NCBI RefSeq assembly: GCF_904849725.1
Contig: NC_058523.1
Location: forward strand, 173,954,689-174,018,688
Reading direction: 5' to 3'
Length of the DNA: 64,000 nucleotides
Source of the DNA: Hordeum vulgare subsp. vulgare
Taxonomy: Eukaryota > Streptophyta > Magnoliopsida > Poales > Poaceae
Part shown: positions 32,242-44,316 of the stretch, piece after piece
Layout: every line of letters starts with the position of its first letter
How positions within the stretch are numbered: the first letter of the stretch is position 1
The notes under the pieces: generated by a model
Databases searched by the model: none
Seen by the model: the letters and a program-made list of their open reading frames with translations, nothing else
What the model was told of the DNA's origin: nothing
Position numbers and translations under genes: made by a program

Positions 32242-33202
32242 TCGTCAAGCTTAACCCGAGTGTTCCGCGTGTGCAACTGTTTTGCACCTGTTGTATGTGA
32301 ACGTTGAGTCTATCACACCCGATCATCACGTGGTGTCTCGAAATGAAGAACTGTCGCAACGGTGCACAGTCGGGGAGAACACAATATCGTCTTTAAATTT
32401 TAGTGAGAGATCACCTCATAATGCTACCGTCGTTCTAAGAAAGATTAGGTGCATAAAGGATTAACATGACATGCAATTCATAAGTGACATGATATGGCCA
32501 TCATCACGTGCTCTTTGATCTCCATCACCAAAGCACCGGCACGATCTTCTTGTCACTGGCGCCACACCATGATCTCCATCAACGTGTCGCCATCGGGGTT
32601 GTCGTGATACTCATGCTATTACTACTAAAGCTACATCCTAGCAAAATAGTAAACGCATCTGCAAGCACAAACATTAGTTTAAAGACAACCCTATGGCTCC
32701 TGCCGGTTGCCGTACGATCGGCGTGCAAGTCGATATTATCTATTACAACATGATCATCTCATATATCCAATATATCACATCACATTGTTGGCCATATCAC
32801 ATCACAAGCATACCCTGCAAAAACAAGTTAGACGTCCTCTAATTTTGTTCTTGCATGTTTTACGTGGTGACCATGGGTATCTAGTAGGATCGCATCTTAC
32901 TTACGCAAACACCACAATGGTGATATATGAATTGCTATTTAACCTTATACAAGGACCTCCTCGGTCAAATCCGATTCAACTAAGGTTGGAGAAACTGACA
33001 CTTGCCAGTCATCTTTGAGCAACGGGGTTACTTGTAGCGATGAAACCAGTCTCTCGTAAGCGTACGAGTAATGTCGGTCCATGCCGCTTCAATCCAACAA
33101 TACCGCGGAATCAAGAAAAGACTAAGGAGGGCAGCAAAACGCACATCACCGCCCACAAAAACTGTTGTGTTCTACTCGAGAAGACATCTACGCATGAACC
33201 TA
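32242..33202 (-). pseudogene. Angela B leader and gag 5' region
   Basis: Continuation of the gag and leader region after the solo LTR, collinear with 854-1826 in copy A. No long minus-strand frame remains. Confidence 0.65.
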
Positions 33203-33214
33203 GCTTTGATACCA
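33203..33214 (-). other. Primer-binding site of Angela B
   Basis: Minus strand TGGTATCAAAGC next to the inner end of the 5' LTR. It differs at one base from the initiator-Met tRNA complement TGGTATCAGAGC, the standard copia primer site. Confidence 0.85.
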
Positions 33215-33215
33215 C

Positions 33216-34884
33216 TGTTGGGGAACGTCGCATGGGAAACAAAAATTTTCCTACGCGCACGAAGACATATCATGGTGATGTCCATCTACGAGAGGGGATA
33301 CTCGATCTACGTACCCTTGTAGATCGCACAGCAGAAGCGTTAAGAAACGCGGTTGATGTAGTGGAACGTCCTCACGTCCCTCGGTCCGCTCCGCGAACCG
33401 TCCCGCGATCAGTCCCACGATCTAGTGCCGAACGGACGGTACCTCCGCGTTCATTACACGTACAGCTCGACGATGATCTCGGCCTTCTTGATCCAGCAAG
33501 AGAGACGGAGAGGTAGATGAGTTCTCCGGCAGCGTGACGGCGCTCCGGAGGTTGGTGGTGATCTGATCTCGGCAGGGCTCCGCCCGAGCTCCGCAGAAAC
33601 ACGATCTAGAGGTAAAACCATGGAGATATGTGGTCGGCCTGCCGTGGCAAAGTTGTCTCAAATCAGCCCTAAAACCTCCGTATATATAGGTGGGAGAGGG
33701 GGCCCTTTCCTTGAGGCTCAAGGAGCCCCAAGGGGGTAGGCCCAACCAAGGGGGGGAGTCCTCCGCTTCCAAACCGAATCCAACTAGGTTTGGAAGGTGG
33801 AGTCCTTCCCCTTTTTCCCACCTCCTCTTTTTTTTCTCTTTGATTTTCTTCCTATGGCGCATAGGGCCTTCTTGGGCTGTCCCACCAGCCCACTAAGGGC
33901 TGGTGCGCCACCCCCAAGGCCTATGGGCTTCCCCGGGGTGGGTTGCCCCCCCCGGTGAACACCCGGAACCCATTCGTCATTCCCGGTACATTCCCCGTAA
34001 TTCCGAAAACCTTCCGGTAATCAAATGAGGTCATCCTATATATCAATCTTCGTTTTGGGACCATTCTATCATTTACCCCTCGGTCAATATCCAATAGCGG
34101 GCCCTGGATGCCCATATTGGATCCCACTTATTCTACGAAGATCTTATCGTTTGAACCTCAGTGCCAAGGATTCATATAATCCTGTATTTCATTCCCTTTG
34201 TCCGTCGGTATGTTACTTGCCCGAGATTCGATCGTCAGTATCCGCATACCTATTTCAATCTCGTTTACCGGCAAGTATCTTTACTTGTTCCGTAATACAA
34301 GATCCCGCAACTTACACTAAGTCACATTGCTTGCAAGGCTTGTGTGTGATGTTGTATTACCGAGTGGGCCCCGAGATACCTCTCCGTCACACGGAGTGAC
34401 AAATCCCAGTCTCGATCCATACTAACTCAACGAACACCTTCGGAGATACCTGTAGAGCATCTTTATAGTCACCCAGTTACGTTGCGATGTTTGATACACA
34501 CAAAGCATTCCTCCGGTGTCAGTGAGTTATATGATCTCATGGTCATAGGAACAAATACTTGACACGCAGAAAACAGTAGCAACAAAATGACACGATCAAC
34601 ATGCTACGTCTATTAGTTTGGGTCTAGTCCATCACATGATTCTCCTAATGATGTGATCTCGTTATCAAGTAACAACACTTGCCTATGGCTAGGAAACCTT
34701 GGCCATCTTTGATCAACGAGCTAGTCAACTAGAGGCTTACTAGGGACAGTGTTTTGTCTATGTATCCACACAAGTATTGTGTTTCCAGTCAATACAATTA
34801 TAGCATGGATAATAAACGATTACCATGAACTAAGAAATATAATAATAACTAATTTATTATTGCCTCTAGGGCATATTTCCAACA
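33216..34884 (-). repeat. 5' LTR of Angela B
   Basis: It begins TGTTGGGGAACGTCGC and ends GCATATTTCCAACA. Length is 1669 bp, about 150 bp shorter than the left LTR because of a deletion at about 34067-34080. The TATA box is at about 33680-33689 on the minus strand. Confidence 0.95.
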
Positions 34885-34890
34885 GCCAAC

Positions 34891-35465
34891 TGTCGTGGGA
34901 ACGAACCTGAGAGTAGAGGTGTAGGGTACAAATGGAGAGGGCAGAGTCCTAGCTACGACAAGCTTGTACGCAAGATGCATGAGTTCATGCCCCTCTCGTA
35001 GAGGTAACATCCCTAGTCTCATTGCTCGAGAGCTCTTGCGGTGTCGAATGTGTGTTACAGGGGGGTGCGAACCCTTGTGCCAGAGGGGAGGGGCGGCTTA
35101 TATGGAGTGCGCTACCCCTCATCAAGGCGCCAACATCTAAGGGTTCGATCAATATAGTTTAAAGGTGTACGTTACTCATAACGTATATATGTAACTAATG
35201 CTATTCATGATGATCAACTGAACGCTCGCCTGGTGGCCTCCCTGGAGTGGCTTCTGTTCTTCTGCGTCGACTGGTGTTTTCCAAGTGGAAGTTGGTTGTC
35301 GAGTGAAGGGCAATATCTTCCGAGTGACTTCTAACCGAGTGACTTTCGATGCCATGGCTATCCAGTTGGAATCTTCTTCATGACCATCAATTCTTTAATG
35401 AGGTACCCTAGGGTATGACGTCTAGGTTAGGCCTGTGACCCTACCCTTGGTACATATCCCCATCA
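34891..35465 (-). repeat. 5' LTR of Tat1 (right copy)
   Basis: A 575-bp LTR from TGTCGTGGGAACG to CATATCCCCATCA, pairing with 6547-7071. It is followed by atatg (35466-35470), the second half of the Tat1 target duplication, after which Sirevirus spacer sequence resumes. Confidence 0.9.
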
Positions 35466-35470
35466 ATATG

Positions 35471-35616
35471 TTAAATTTGTGTATGAATTAACATCTTCAT
35501 GGGGAGTATCTCCATATCTTGCAATCCAATACCTCAAACTCATCACTTACACTTTATATTTTTATCCCCGTTGAAAACTTAACATATTTGTCATCAATTA
35601 CCAAAAAGGGGGAGAT
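35471..35616 (+). other. Sirevirus spacer and LTR-proximal polypurine tract
   Basis: AT-rich non-coding continuation of the spacer seen at 6321-6546. It ends in ccaaaaagggggagat (35601-35616), directly before the LTR. Confidence 0.65.
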
Positions 35617-36301
35617 TATAAGTGCATCTGATGCCCCTTGGTGATTTTGGAGAATTTAAGACTTATAGGTTAAGAGACTAATGTGTTTGTGAGTGTGCAC
35701 ATGCCCTCTCAGATGCTAAGGAGTTTGAGTTATTCGAAGAATATCAACCCCTAAAAATGTATGACTTCGATTGAAGACTTCGGTAATTCCTCGAAGACAT
35801 TGATAGCGAAGAAATGGTAATTCCTCATGAACACTTCGAAAATGAGGAATTGGGTGTATCCCGAACAAAATGCTCTAAAGACTTTGGAGCTTTAAGATTT
35901 ACTCTTCTATTTCATTTTATTGTTTCTTGAGTCATAGGAACATCGTACTGTTAAAGGGGGTCAAGGTAATACAAAGGAAAAGTTTCCTCATGATGCTCAT
36001 CTCAAAACCTATACATACCTAATCCTTCGAGCGAAGCATTTGAAAATCTCTCACAGTTTAGTCAAAGTCTTCAGTGACACGGACGAAGTTCTTCTCGTCT
36101 CTGAAGAAATTGCACTAACTGAGGAGTTAGGATTTTGCCAGTGCGAACTGCTTATCACTGAGGAACATGAGAGACATGAGGAGTTTCACACTTGAAAGAT
36201 TCGACCGTTGTCGCGGCGCGCCTCCTGTCCCCAATCTTATCCACCCAACAGTCATATCATTGGGGGCATTAATGTCAAATCATGTCGGGATGCTACCCGA
36301 C

Positions 36302-36310
36302 TATAAATAG
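36302..36310 (+). promoter_or_regulatory. TATA box of the Sirevirus LTR
   Basis: The sequence gactataaatagctacc occurs about 690 bp into the LTR in the sense orientation, a typical position for the U3/R boundary. Confidence 0.5.
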
Positions 36311-36494
36311 CTACCCCCACAACCACTAGTTGGTTCGCTGCTCCGAGAGAAACTCATACTTGTCATTAAAAGCAAGCCATTCCTAGAGGACTTTGAGAGA
36401 AAATCATAAGTGAGGAAAAAGCCCAAACACCAAACCAAAACCCAAACCCAAAGTGATTGAGCATGACTGAAGAGACTATTCCTGTGTGGAACCA

Positions 36495-39400
36495 TGTCAC
36501 AGCCCTCGTTTCACCTTGCTTGACAAGCATTCATGCATGCATATTTAAACTCTTTTGTTTTTCTTTTGGGAAGTGATCAAGCCCAATGATTTGAAATTTG
36601 ACAAAAAGGCAATAAAATTATTACCTTAAAATGAACCAGGGAAATGTTCCAAATACTTGAGAAAATAGTGACAGGGAATAAATTTGTCAAACAAAATTTC
36701 TAAGTCACAGGAACTTATGAAAAGGATTTTTGATTGGATTAAATAACTGTTTGGAATGAAGTTATTTTGTTCTCTTTTAAATAAAAGTTTCAAAAATGTT
36801 GAAACTATTTTGTGGCATTGATTATTTTTATTACTATCACATAATACTATTTTAGGGTTTTATAAAATGATTAAATGTTTTTATTAAATTCCTAAATCTA
36901 AATGCCAGAAAGAAATAAAAAAAGAAAAAGGAAAAGAGAGAGAGAAACTTACCTAGTGCATACCTGCTGGCCGAGCCCACCAAGGGGGTTCTCCCCTGTC
37001 GTCGTCCTCCTCGTGCCACAAGGCAGAGGAGAAGGAAGGCACGACGCCCCCTCGCCACCTCCTGCTTCCCCGTGGAGTCTTCCCCTGCCTCCTCACGCTA
37101 GCACGTCAAGCCCTCCTCTCCCTTATCTCCGCGCCGCTGAGCCGTCCCTGACCCCTCTGCCTCATCTTCTTCCTCCTCTCTCCCTCCCTTTTCCCCTTTG
37201 CCCTCTCTCTCTCACGGATCCAAGCCATCACCGATTTGTCGTCTTCGGTGCACCTCCGACCCTGCGGTCGGCGCTTGAAGCACCGCCGTGAGCCCCTCTT
37301 CCCATTCCCTCTCTTTTCCTCGAGTTTCCCCTCCTCTAGCCGCCTCCCGTCGTGGAGCCCGAGCTCCCTGCCGCCGGCAATGGCCGCCGCGGCCAGGGCC
37401 TCTTCCTCGCCCGGCCGAGCACGCTGGCGTGTTCGGGGAGGCCAGTAGTTGCTGGCCCAACCCTCATTTCTTTTCCCCGTGCCCCTAGCGATGACCCCGT
37501 CCTGCCCGAGCACCGACCGCCGCCTCCGAGGCTGCTGCCGCCGTCTCCGGTGATCCCCGCGCTCCAAACCTGCCGGAATGGATGCGGCCCAGCATGGGCT
37601 ATCTCCAGGTGCTCTCTGTGCGTCAAACCGTCACCGTTCATGCGATTCTGGCACATATCCGCCGTCGGTTTGGTTGCCGCCGACGAAGCTCCGGCGTGCT
37701 GATGTGGCCTGATGATTAGCACTAACCTACTCACTAATTAACCTCACCCCCTACACACTGACAGAGGGCCCCACGCGTGGGTCAAACCCCACCTAGAGCG
37801 GGTCAACTCGGGGTTAGCCCCTGGGTCAATGACCAGTGGGCCCCACTGGTCAGGTTTTGACCTGGACCGGCTGGTTGACCTGCTGACGCAGGGATCACAT
37901 CAGCCTGACGCAATAAAGCTTTTCGGATTTTAATTAATTCCAGAATAATAGCAAAACTTGTAAAAATCATAGAAATTAAAATATAACTCGGATGGAAATA
38001 ATTTATATATGAAAAAGTATCAGAAAAACCCAAGGAATATGATTATGGCATTTTTATGCATGTTTGAAAAAATTAACAACACCAAATAGGCAAAATGATG
38101 AATAAGGTAAATTTAATAAATAGTTTGAAGTTGGAATTTGATTCCTATTTTAATTCCACTTCAATTACTATGATCAAACATTGGTCAATGCAAAACAGTA
38201 CCTCAAAATACTAACTCCATACATGTTGAAACAATTTGTTATGAGCATCAGGTCGAATCAATTAAAAGGGTACTCGGAACAATAACCGACTTGAAGTGAT
38301 GTTTCAATCCTAATTCAAACCAACTTCAACTTAAGAAATGATAGCCACATTAGCCCTGCCACCTTTCATTTCATGTCTTGAGCATGCATCATAGTGTTGC
38401 ATTCCGTGAAGTAATTGTTGTTCTTTCTTGTTTGCCGGTGTTATTCCCTCTAGGTAAACGATGTTTCCGACGATGTGATCGTTGACATTGATGAAGACTC
38501 ATTGCTATCTTCAGACGTGTCAGGCAAGCAAACCCCCTTGAGCATACTGAAATAAACCCACTCTCTCGCTCCTGCTCTCTTTTACTGCATTAGGACAAAC
38601 ATGATTCAACTGTACATGTTATCAGTAGTTGAACCCATTCCTTTGCATGACCTGATTTTGTCACAGTAAATAGTTGAAACCATTTAGCATGAGTAGCAAC
38701 TGCTTGAGACTTGATGTGCTTACTCATCCATGCTTGTTTACAATGCCTGTTATGCTTAGAGTCGTGTCGGGTCTGATCCGTCTGGATGATGAATCGGAAT
38801 GGTTGTGTTCATGTCCTACAGTGTGAGAGTAAAGGTGTGAATCTGATTTGGTAAAGGTAGCGATGAGAGGCCATGTAGGAGTGCATGGCGGGTTGTCTCA
38901 TTGGGACCGTCCTTAAGAACTGAGTTCTGTGTATGTTATCCAAGACAAGATACTACCATGCATTGGGCCCTGAAATATGACCCCGCTCGGCTTATTAATT
39001 GCCTAGATCTCTGTCCAGGAGTTGCAATTAGTTTCTGGTGTTTGTAGGAAAAGTGTTGGCGGTCGTGTTTAGCTCTGCCCGACGGGGTAGGCTTCTCGGC
39101 GGTAGATACACAGTGGCACGGTGTAACAAGTGGCACCCGAACGGTGGGCTTGGGAACCCTGCGCGCATCGTTTGGGGCCGTAGAGGAAACCTCGGCCGGA
39201 CTTCCTTGCGGGTTCAGTCTCAAATAGGCGATAAACCTGGACTATGGTCTTGTGTGGTTAACGGTCGTGGCCGACACCCACGCCAGTGCTTCCGCTTGAA
39301 GGTTGACGAGATGCATGATGTGCATATGGTGTTAAGTGGTGGGATCATGTGTGAAGAAGTATACCCCTGCAGGGTGATTCAATCTGTTCGAATAGCCGCG

Positions 39401-40563
39401 TCCTCAGTTATGGACTACTTGGAAACATTACGTGGTACATAGACAATTTAAATGGATACACTAAAACATGCAAGATAAGTGTGAGTGCTATGGAAGGCCT
39501 TCTCATAGGGAGACGAGAGTGGATCCATAGTGGTGTATTGAATTGGTGAATATGTGGACTCGTGTGCGATATCCCACCTCAAAGAAAGAACTTGTAGTCG
39601 TAGTACAGGTTAGCCAAGAGTCAAAGCTGGCTTGCTGCAATCAAACCCCACAACCCTTTCATTGAAACATGATGCATATGTAGATAGTTCTGATGTAAGA
39701 CTTGCTGAGTACCTTTGTACTCACGGTTGATTTATCCATGTTTTTGCAGAGAAGACTTAGACTCATTAAAGGTTCTATGCGATGTGTTCGATGTTGACCG
39801 GAATAGCTTGGGAATCCCAGACAGAGGTCTGGCTCCTTTGGTAGGGTCGTAGTAGCTTTTTAGGCTCTTCCAGCCACTTTTAGTAGATGTCTGTACCCAG
39901 ACATGATTTGCTTCTGCTTGTTGTTTGTATGACTTGAGTGTCAGGTCACGAGACCGCTGTTTGTAATATCGTACTATGTTGACTCTTATGAGTCTTTAAG
40001 AAATGCTTGAGTCATAGAGTTATGTTGTGATGCCATGTTGTATCTACACATATCGTGCATAATGTGTGTATGTTTGAAATGCATTATATGTGTGGGATTC
40101 GACACCTAGTTGTTTGCCTTTAGTAGTACTCTTTACAGGGAAATGCCTCTTTGTGATTCCATCGGGCCTTGGTAGCTTGCTACTGCTCGGAACACATTGA
40201 TTGACCGGCGTGTATCCTTCTTTGCTGCTGTGTCTGTCCCCTCAGGGTAATGTCACGCAGTGTAATGGAGTCCGTGTAGCTTGCTACGACTCGTCTACAC
40301 ACGCTGATGACCGACACCTGCCTTGCTGGGTTATGTATGCCTTTCCCTGTACGGATGTACCACTTGGGTTTATAACTAGTCATGTCGACCCGGGTTCTTT
40401 GTCGTTTGAACGCTAGCCACATATTCACATACGTGAGCCAAAAGACGCAAATGGTCCCGTCCAAGGTAAGGTGGCAGCCGTGGAGTTTACCATCCGTGAG
40501 GCCGCAAAGTGATGTGATGTGTTACAGGCTGGGTTCTTATGATTTAGGATCGGGCTCCCGACA
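36495..40563 (+). repeat. 5' LTR of the LARD-like element
   Basis: 4069 bp. It contains a GC-rich block (36960-37700), whose open frames are not conserved between the two LTRs, and long AT-rich segments. It ends ...GATCGGGCTCCCGACA. Nothing coding is recognised. Confidence 0.93.
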
Positions 40564-40567
40564 GCTT

Positions 40568-40579
40568 TGGTATCAGAGC
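40568..40579 (+). other. Primer-binding site of the LARD-like element
   Basis: TGGTATCAGAGC, a perfect complement to the initiator-Met tRNA 3' end, four bases after the LTR. Confidence 0.95.
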
Positions 40580-43500
40580 TTGACTACCTGTAGGATAACC
40601 AAGCCAAACTGGTCGATGTTGTGTCCAGCAACTCTTTAGTTATATAAGGGAATTGTTTGTGGAAGGGAACGTAAGGCTCTTTTTACTCCTTTCCTTGTGT
40701 CATTCTTATTCTGAGTCACCCTCTTCTTTATTCTACGGGGTTTAAGAATTAGCCTTTCCCATCTATTCATTAGGATGACGAGTTACTATATTGGAGACTT
40801 ATAGGAAAGTTGATATCTTCAAGGATCAGTGTCTCCATAAGAATTCAATTGTTATGTTGTTAGTTTTCTTGCAGGTTGCCTCATATGTCATGCCCATACA
40901 GCCGTTATGCTGTCCGAGTTTTCCAAAGTTCCCAAATAGTCTGATGCAATTGCAAATTCCCTCCTCCTGAGCTAATGTCTTTTGGCCGGACAAAGCACTC
41001 TAACAATTGTGTTGAGGTACTTTATTACCTCGATGTTTTGTTGAAGTATTAGGAAAACATGTTACTCAGAAAACTATCCAATAGTGTAGATGTGTGGTAT
41101 GTCTTCGAGTGTGATAGTTCTGGCCATCATCTTCAAAAAAAACATCTCGTGATGTTAAATAGCTTTTAGGTACTCCATTTCTGGGTTCCTGAATCCAATG
41201 ATCATTCTGCTCATCTCTGTTGATAGTGTTGCTAGTTCCTCTAGGATGATTAGTAACCTTGTTGTAGTCCTCAAGGTGCGTGGTATATCATGCTTCCAAT
41301 ACCATGGACCATCTCTGTCAAAAGTCCTTCGTGAACTAAAGATCATAATAAGAGTGCTCGTGATGAGTTCTCTACTCCATATTGTGATTCTGCCTACTCC
41401 GCCCTTCTGCACGGATTATCTGGAAGAATTATGTTGAACTCGTTCGACATGCTAATACATGCATCCACAACTCAAGAAATCATGTGCTCTTGAGTTGGCC
41501 CTATCTAGTTGTATTCTGACCTTCATCCATGAGAGGATAGTCAATAATAGTTGTGCATTCATGTCATTAATGTATTTTATTTCGTAGTCTGTCAAGTTGT
41601 TCTATTCTCGAATGACTTGGAGAAGCAAACTCCAGTACCACATACATTTCTTGGATTGGGTCAAAGTAGTTGTATTCCGCAGATCGAAATGCTAAACCAG
41701 CTTTTGTTCTGTTCTATCTTGGAGTATTACCCTCTTTTGTCAAGAGTGTTATCAGAATTGCACCATCTCTTATGAGCTCTTGATGTAGCGATACTTCTTG
41801 CTATCATTGTTCATCCCTCGGTTTTCGTGTTGGTTGTAACCGGAATATCGACAAGTGAACCATGATGTGTGAAATCAATACCCCTAGCAATGCTATTGCT
41901 TGGTAGCTAATGGACAATAATTTCACTCTTATGGTGATGGTGATTGAATCGTCATCCTAAGATTGAGTGTGCTACCTAGTCCATGTTTCATGGTGCACTT
42001 TTCGATCGATGGGTTAGGATTGTGTCAATCCCTCGCTCTATTGATCACATCATCTTGCCGTGAAAAGCAAGATTGTTCCCGAGCTTAATAATATATCGGT
42101 GGTTCGTGATTTTCCGAATATCTTCTCGGAAGTATTACCAGGTTGTTTCCTGACTGTTATGATAGAGCTCGTGATCAAGTTGGTTTTTCTATAAACCAAC
42201 CCCTTCTCCAAGAATCCGTATTGGATACCCCGAGCTAGTTGGTTAAGCTAAACAACAACTTGGAGAGTTGGAAGATAAAAGCTTCGCCTAAACTTAGCTC
42301 ATTTAAAAGGGATATCTTTCTGTTGTGTGGGTGTGAAGAAATATGATACTTTCATCGGTTGATTCGTGTGATCAATTGTGGCATATATTATCTTGTTCAA
42401 TTTTGATTTGAGCATGGGCTATTGTCAAATCAGACTCAGAACCAAAGATTTTCGTAGCGGTGTCTTACTCAGGGTTTTCCTTGATCCTACACCATTATAT
42501 TCTTTGATTTGACCAATGCTATTATCTTGCTCACATAGTTGTGGAAATCCATTTATATGGGTATCTTGATGAATTATTGTTGAGCCCATCGGCAACATTC
42601 TAATTTGTTCCATGATCTATGTTGGACATCAAGCTAGTGCCGGAAACTTTGTAGACATTGTCTTCGTGTCTCGTGCACAAGGTATATGTTAGGTGTAAGA
42701 AGTGAATTCCTCTAATTCATGTGCATCTGATGCAAGTTGCCGCCGTGAATTCGAGAAAAGTTAATTTGTTTCTTTTGAATCATCCCAAGTCAATCATGCA
42801 AGTGCGAAGTATTCTATGGTTTGATAGACTCATCATCTTCACTCCATATGTATCTCCTAGCACACCAAGCCACTAATTTATTGTTCAAGGAAAAGAAGTT
42901 AGGTGTCATTCCCGAAGGGCCCAGACGGAGTTGCACATGGCTTCGATATTCGCAATAATGGTTCCCATCCGGAACTCGGTAGTGTTTTGTTGTAAGACTT
43001 TTCATGTGTTCACAGTTGTCTTGGGTAGTGTGTTCACGTGGGTCTTGCGATCCAGCTCATGTTTTGGAGTTGTCTTTCGTAGTTCATTTCTTGAGAATCA
43101 CGCAACGTTATCTCGTCGATTTGTGTTGCAAACTTTCTTTTCGGACATGCTGAGTCTGAAGCATCGTGGCACCAACCGGAGCTGAATCTCAGGCACTTAT
43201 AATGGTTGGAACTTTCCCCAAGAATTATAATATTGATCTCTATGTAACCCGGTAAAGTGATGTAATGGCTAACACATCTAGCCGGAAGACTTGATATTAT
43301 AATATCTTGTATCAGCAATCTTAGCCATCTCCCCGTGAGGTTTTGTATGACCTATTTTATAAGTTGTTCCTCAGGGATCCCCTTTGGTCCCGATGTCCGA
43401 CCTATACTTGATGTGCTAGATATAAAGCATGACTTATAATTGGGTTGTGCTAGTACATCAAGGATAACATTAGAAGCGGAGTGTTAAATGTCTCTCGGTC

Positions 43501-44303
43501 GATCAACCAGATTTCGTTCCCTTGGCACAGCTAAGGTGAAATCTGAGGAAGTGTTGTCTTCCTTTGTGTCTGCAACCTCCATCACTGTTCATCATGGTAG
43601 TATGTTGTGTCCCCAGGATCCTTGGCACGGATGTTGGTAAACCTGGAAATGCTCAAGTTCTTGAGAGCATGCTCAGACACTAGGTTATATCCTCGGTAAT
43701 ACTTGAAATGTGCCTTCGGTTCACCGAGTTGTTCTATAACTCTAGTTTCTTTCAAATTGAGTATGCCATTCTTTCAAATTCCTCCAACAATTAATTGTGA
43801 ATTGTCTTTCCTGATAGGAAGAGTTTCAATGATCTTAGGATCAAAAGTAATTATTTTTGCCACTTAAGGGAATAACTGTGAGTCACCTTCCTAAGGTGCC
43901 CTGTTGTGGTATGAAGGGCAACCTAATCCTCGCTACTTTGAAACCTCGCCAGCATTTGTTTTAGGCCTGGATTTGTTGCCTGCCAATTGAACCTCTGTCA
44001 TATGTCTCATTTCCTCGTCCGTGTTAGGTGTGTTGTGTCTCAGCTCAAGGGACGTTCCTACGTCTCATTCTATGAGTTGATCTTGAGTTGCTCGATCTTC
44101 GAGGAGATCAAATCATATGTCGTCTCTCTGTTCTTTTGTCGTCAAGCTAGATGAAGACCTCAAGGACAAGGATGTCAAGATCAACATGGTACGATGAATC
44201 AACATCCTCGAGAGAAGCAAATGGATTGTGAAGACTCTGATAGTTTAGTGTCCCCTCTTCCTCCTCCCGACTACGCCTGAATCTCGGGACGAGATTCTTG
44301 TTT
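40580..44303 (+). pseudogene. Internal region of LARD-like element with fossil gypsy pol
   Basis: Mostly unrecognisable, with frequent stops in all frames. Two segments look like decayed Ty3-gypsy pol in the sense direction. At 42064-42240 the frame reads NNISVVRDFPNIFSEVLPG, then IELVIKL and PFSKNPYWIP after a gap, matching the conserved protease-to-RT linker. At about 42412-42470 it reads MGYCQIRLRTKDF, resembling the RT block GY.QIR...D. The last bases before the polypurine tract (ctcgggacgagattc) are also typical of the end of a gypsy coding region. So the interior probably descends from an autonomous gypsy element. About 40580-42060 and 42600-44280 show nothing I can name. Confidence 0.6.
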
Positions 44304-44316
44304 AGTGGGGGTGAGT
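44304..44316 (+). other. Polypurine tract of the LARD-like element
   Basis: The sequence agtgggggtgagt directly precedes the 3' LTR start TGTCACAG. Confidence 0.8.

Larger units (their letters stand above)
23158..34884 (-). mobile_element. BARE/WIS/Angela-type Ty1-copia element, copy B, with solo-LTR insertion
   Basis: Complete minus-strand element with both LTRs (23158-24975 and 33216-34884), polypurine tract, decayed pol and gag, and PBS. It is flanked by GCCAA at 23153-23157 and 34885-34889. Its total length of 11,727 bp falls to about 8.46 kb when the solo LTR and one target copy are removed, close to the usual size for this family. Inserted in the primer-binding site of Tat1. The two LTRs differ at about nine positions in their first 190 bp by eye. 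Confidence 0.95.
6547..35465 (-). mobile_element. Tat1: Tat-lineage Ty3-gypsy element with antisense gene, carrying CACTA and Angela insertions
   Basis: Minus-strand gypsy element bounded by a 525-bp 3' LTR (6547-7071) and a 575-bp 5' LTR (34891-35465). The LTRs start TGTCGTGGGAA and end CCCCATCA. The flanking duplication is ATACG/ATATG, one transition at a former CpG. From left to right: 3' LTR, polypurine tract, an oppositely oriented intron-containing gene (7603-11129), tandem repeats (11285-12030), the end of pol on the minus strand (12101 to about 14356), a CACTA transposon, a short leader/gag start (about 22790-23138), the PBS, Angela B and the 5' LTR. Gag, protease and most of RT are missing. 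This gene order, with an antisense gene between integrase and the 3' LTR, defines the Tat/Retand/Grande group. Confidence 0.85.
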
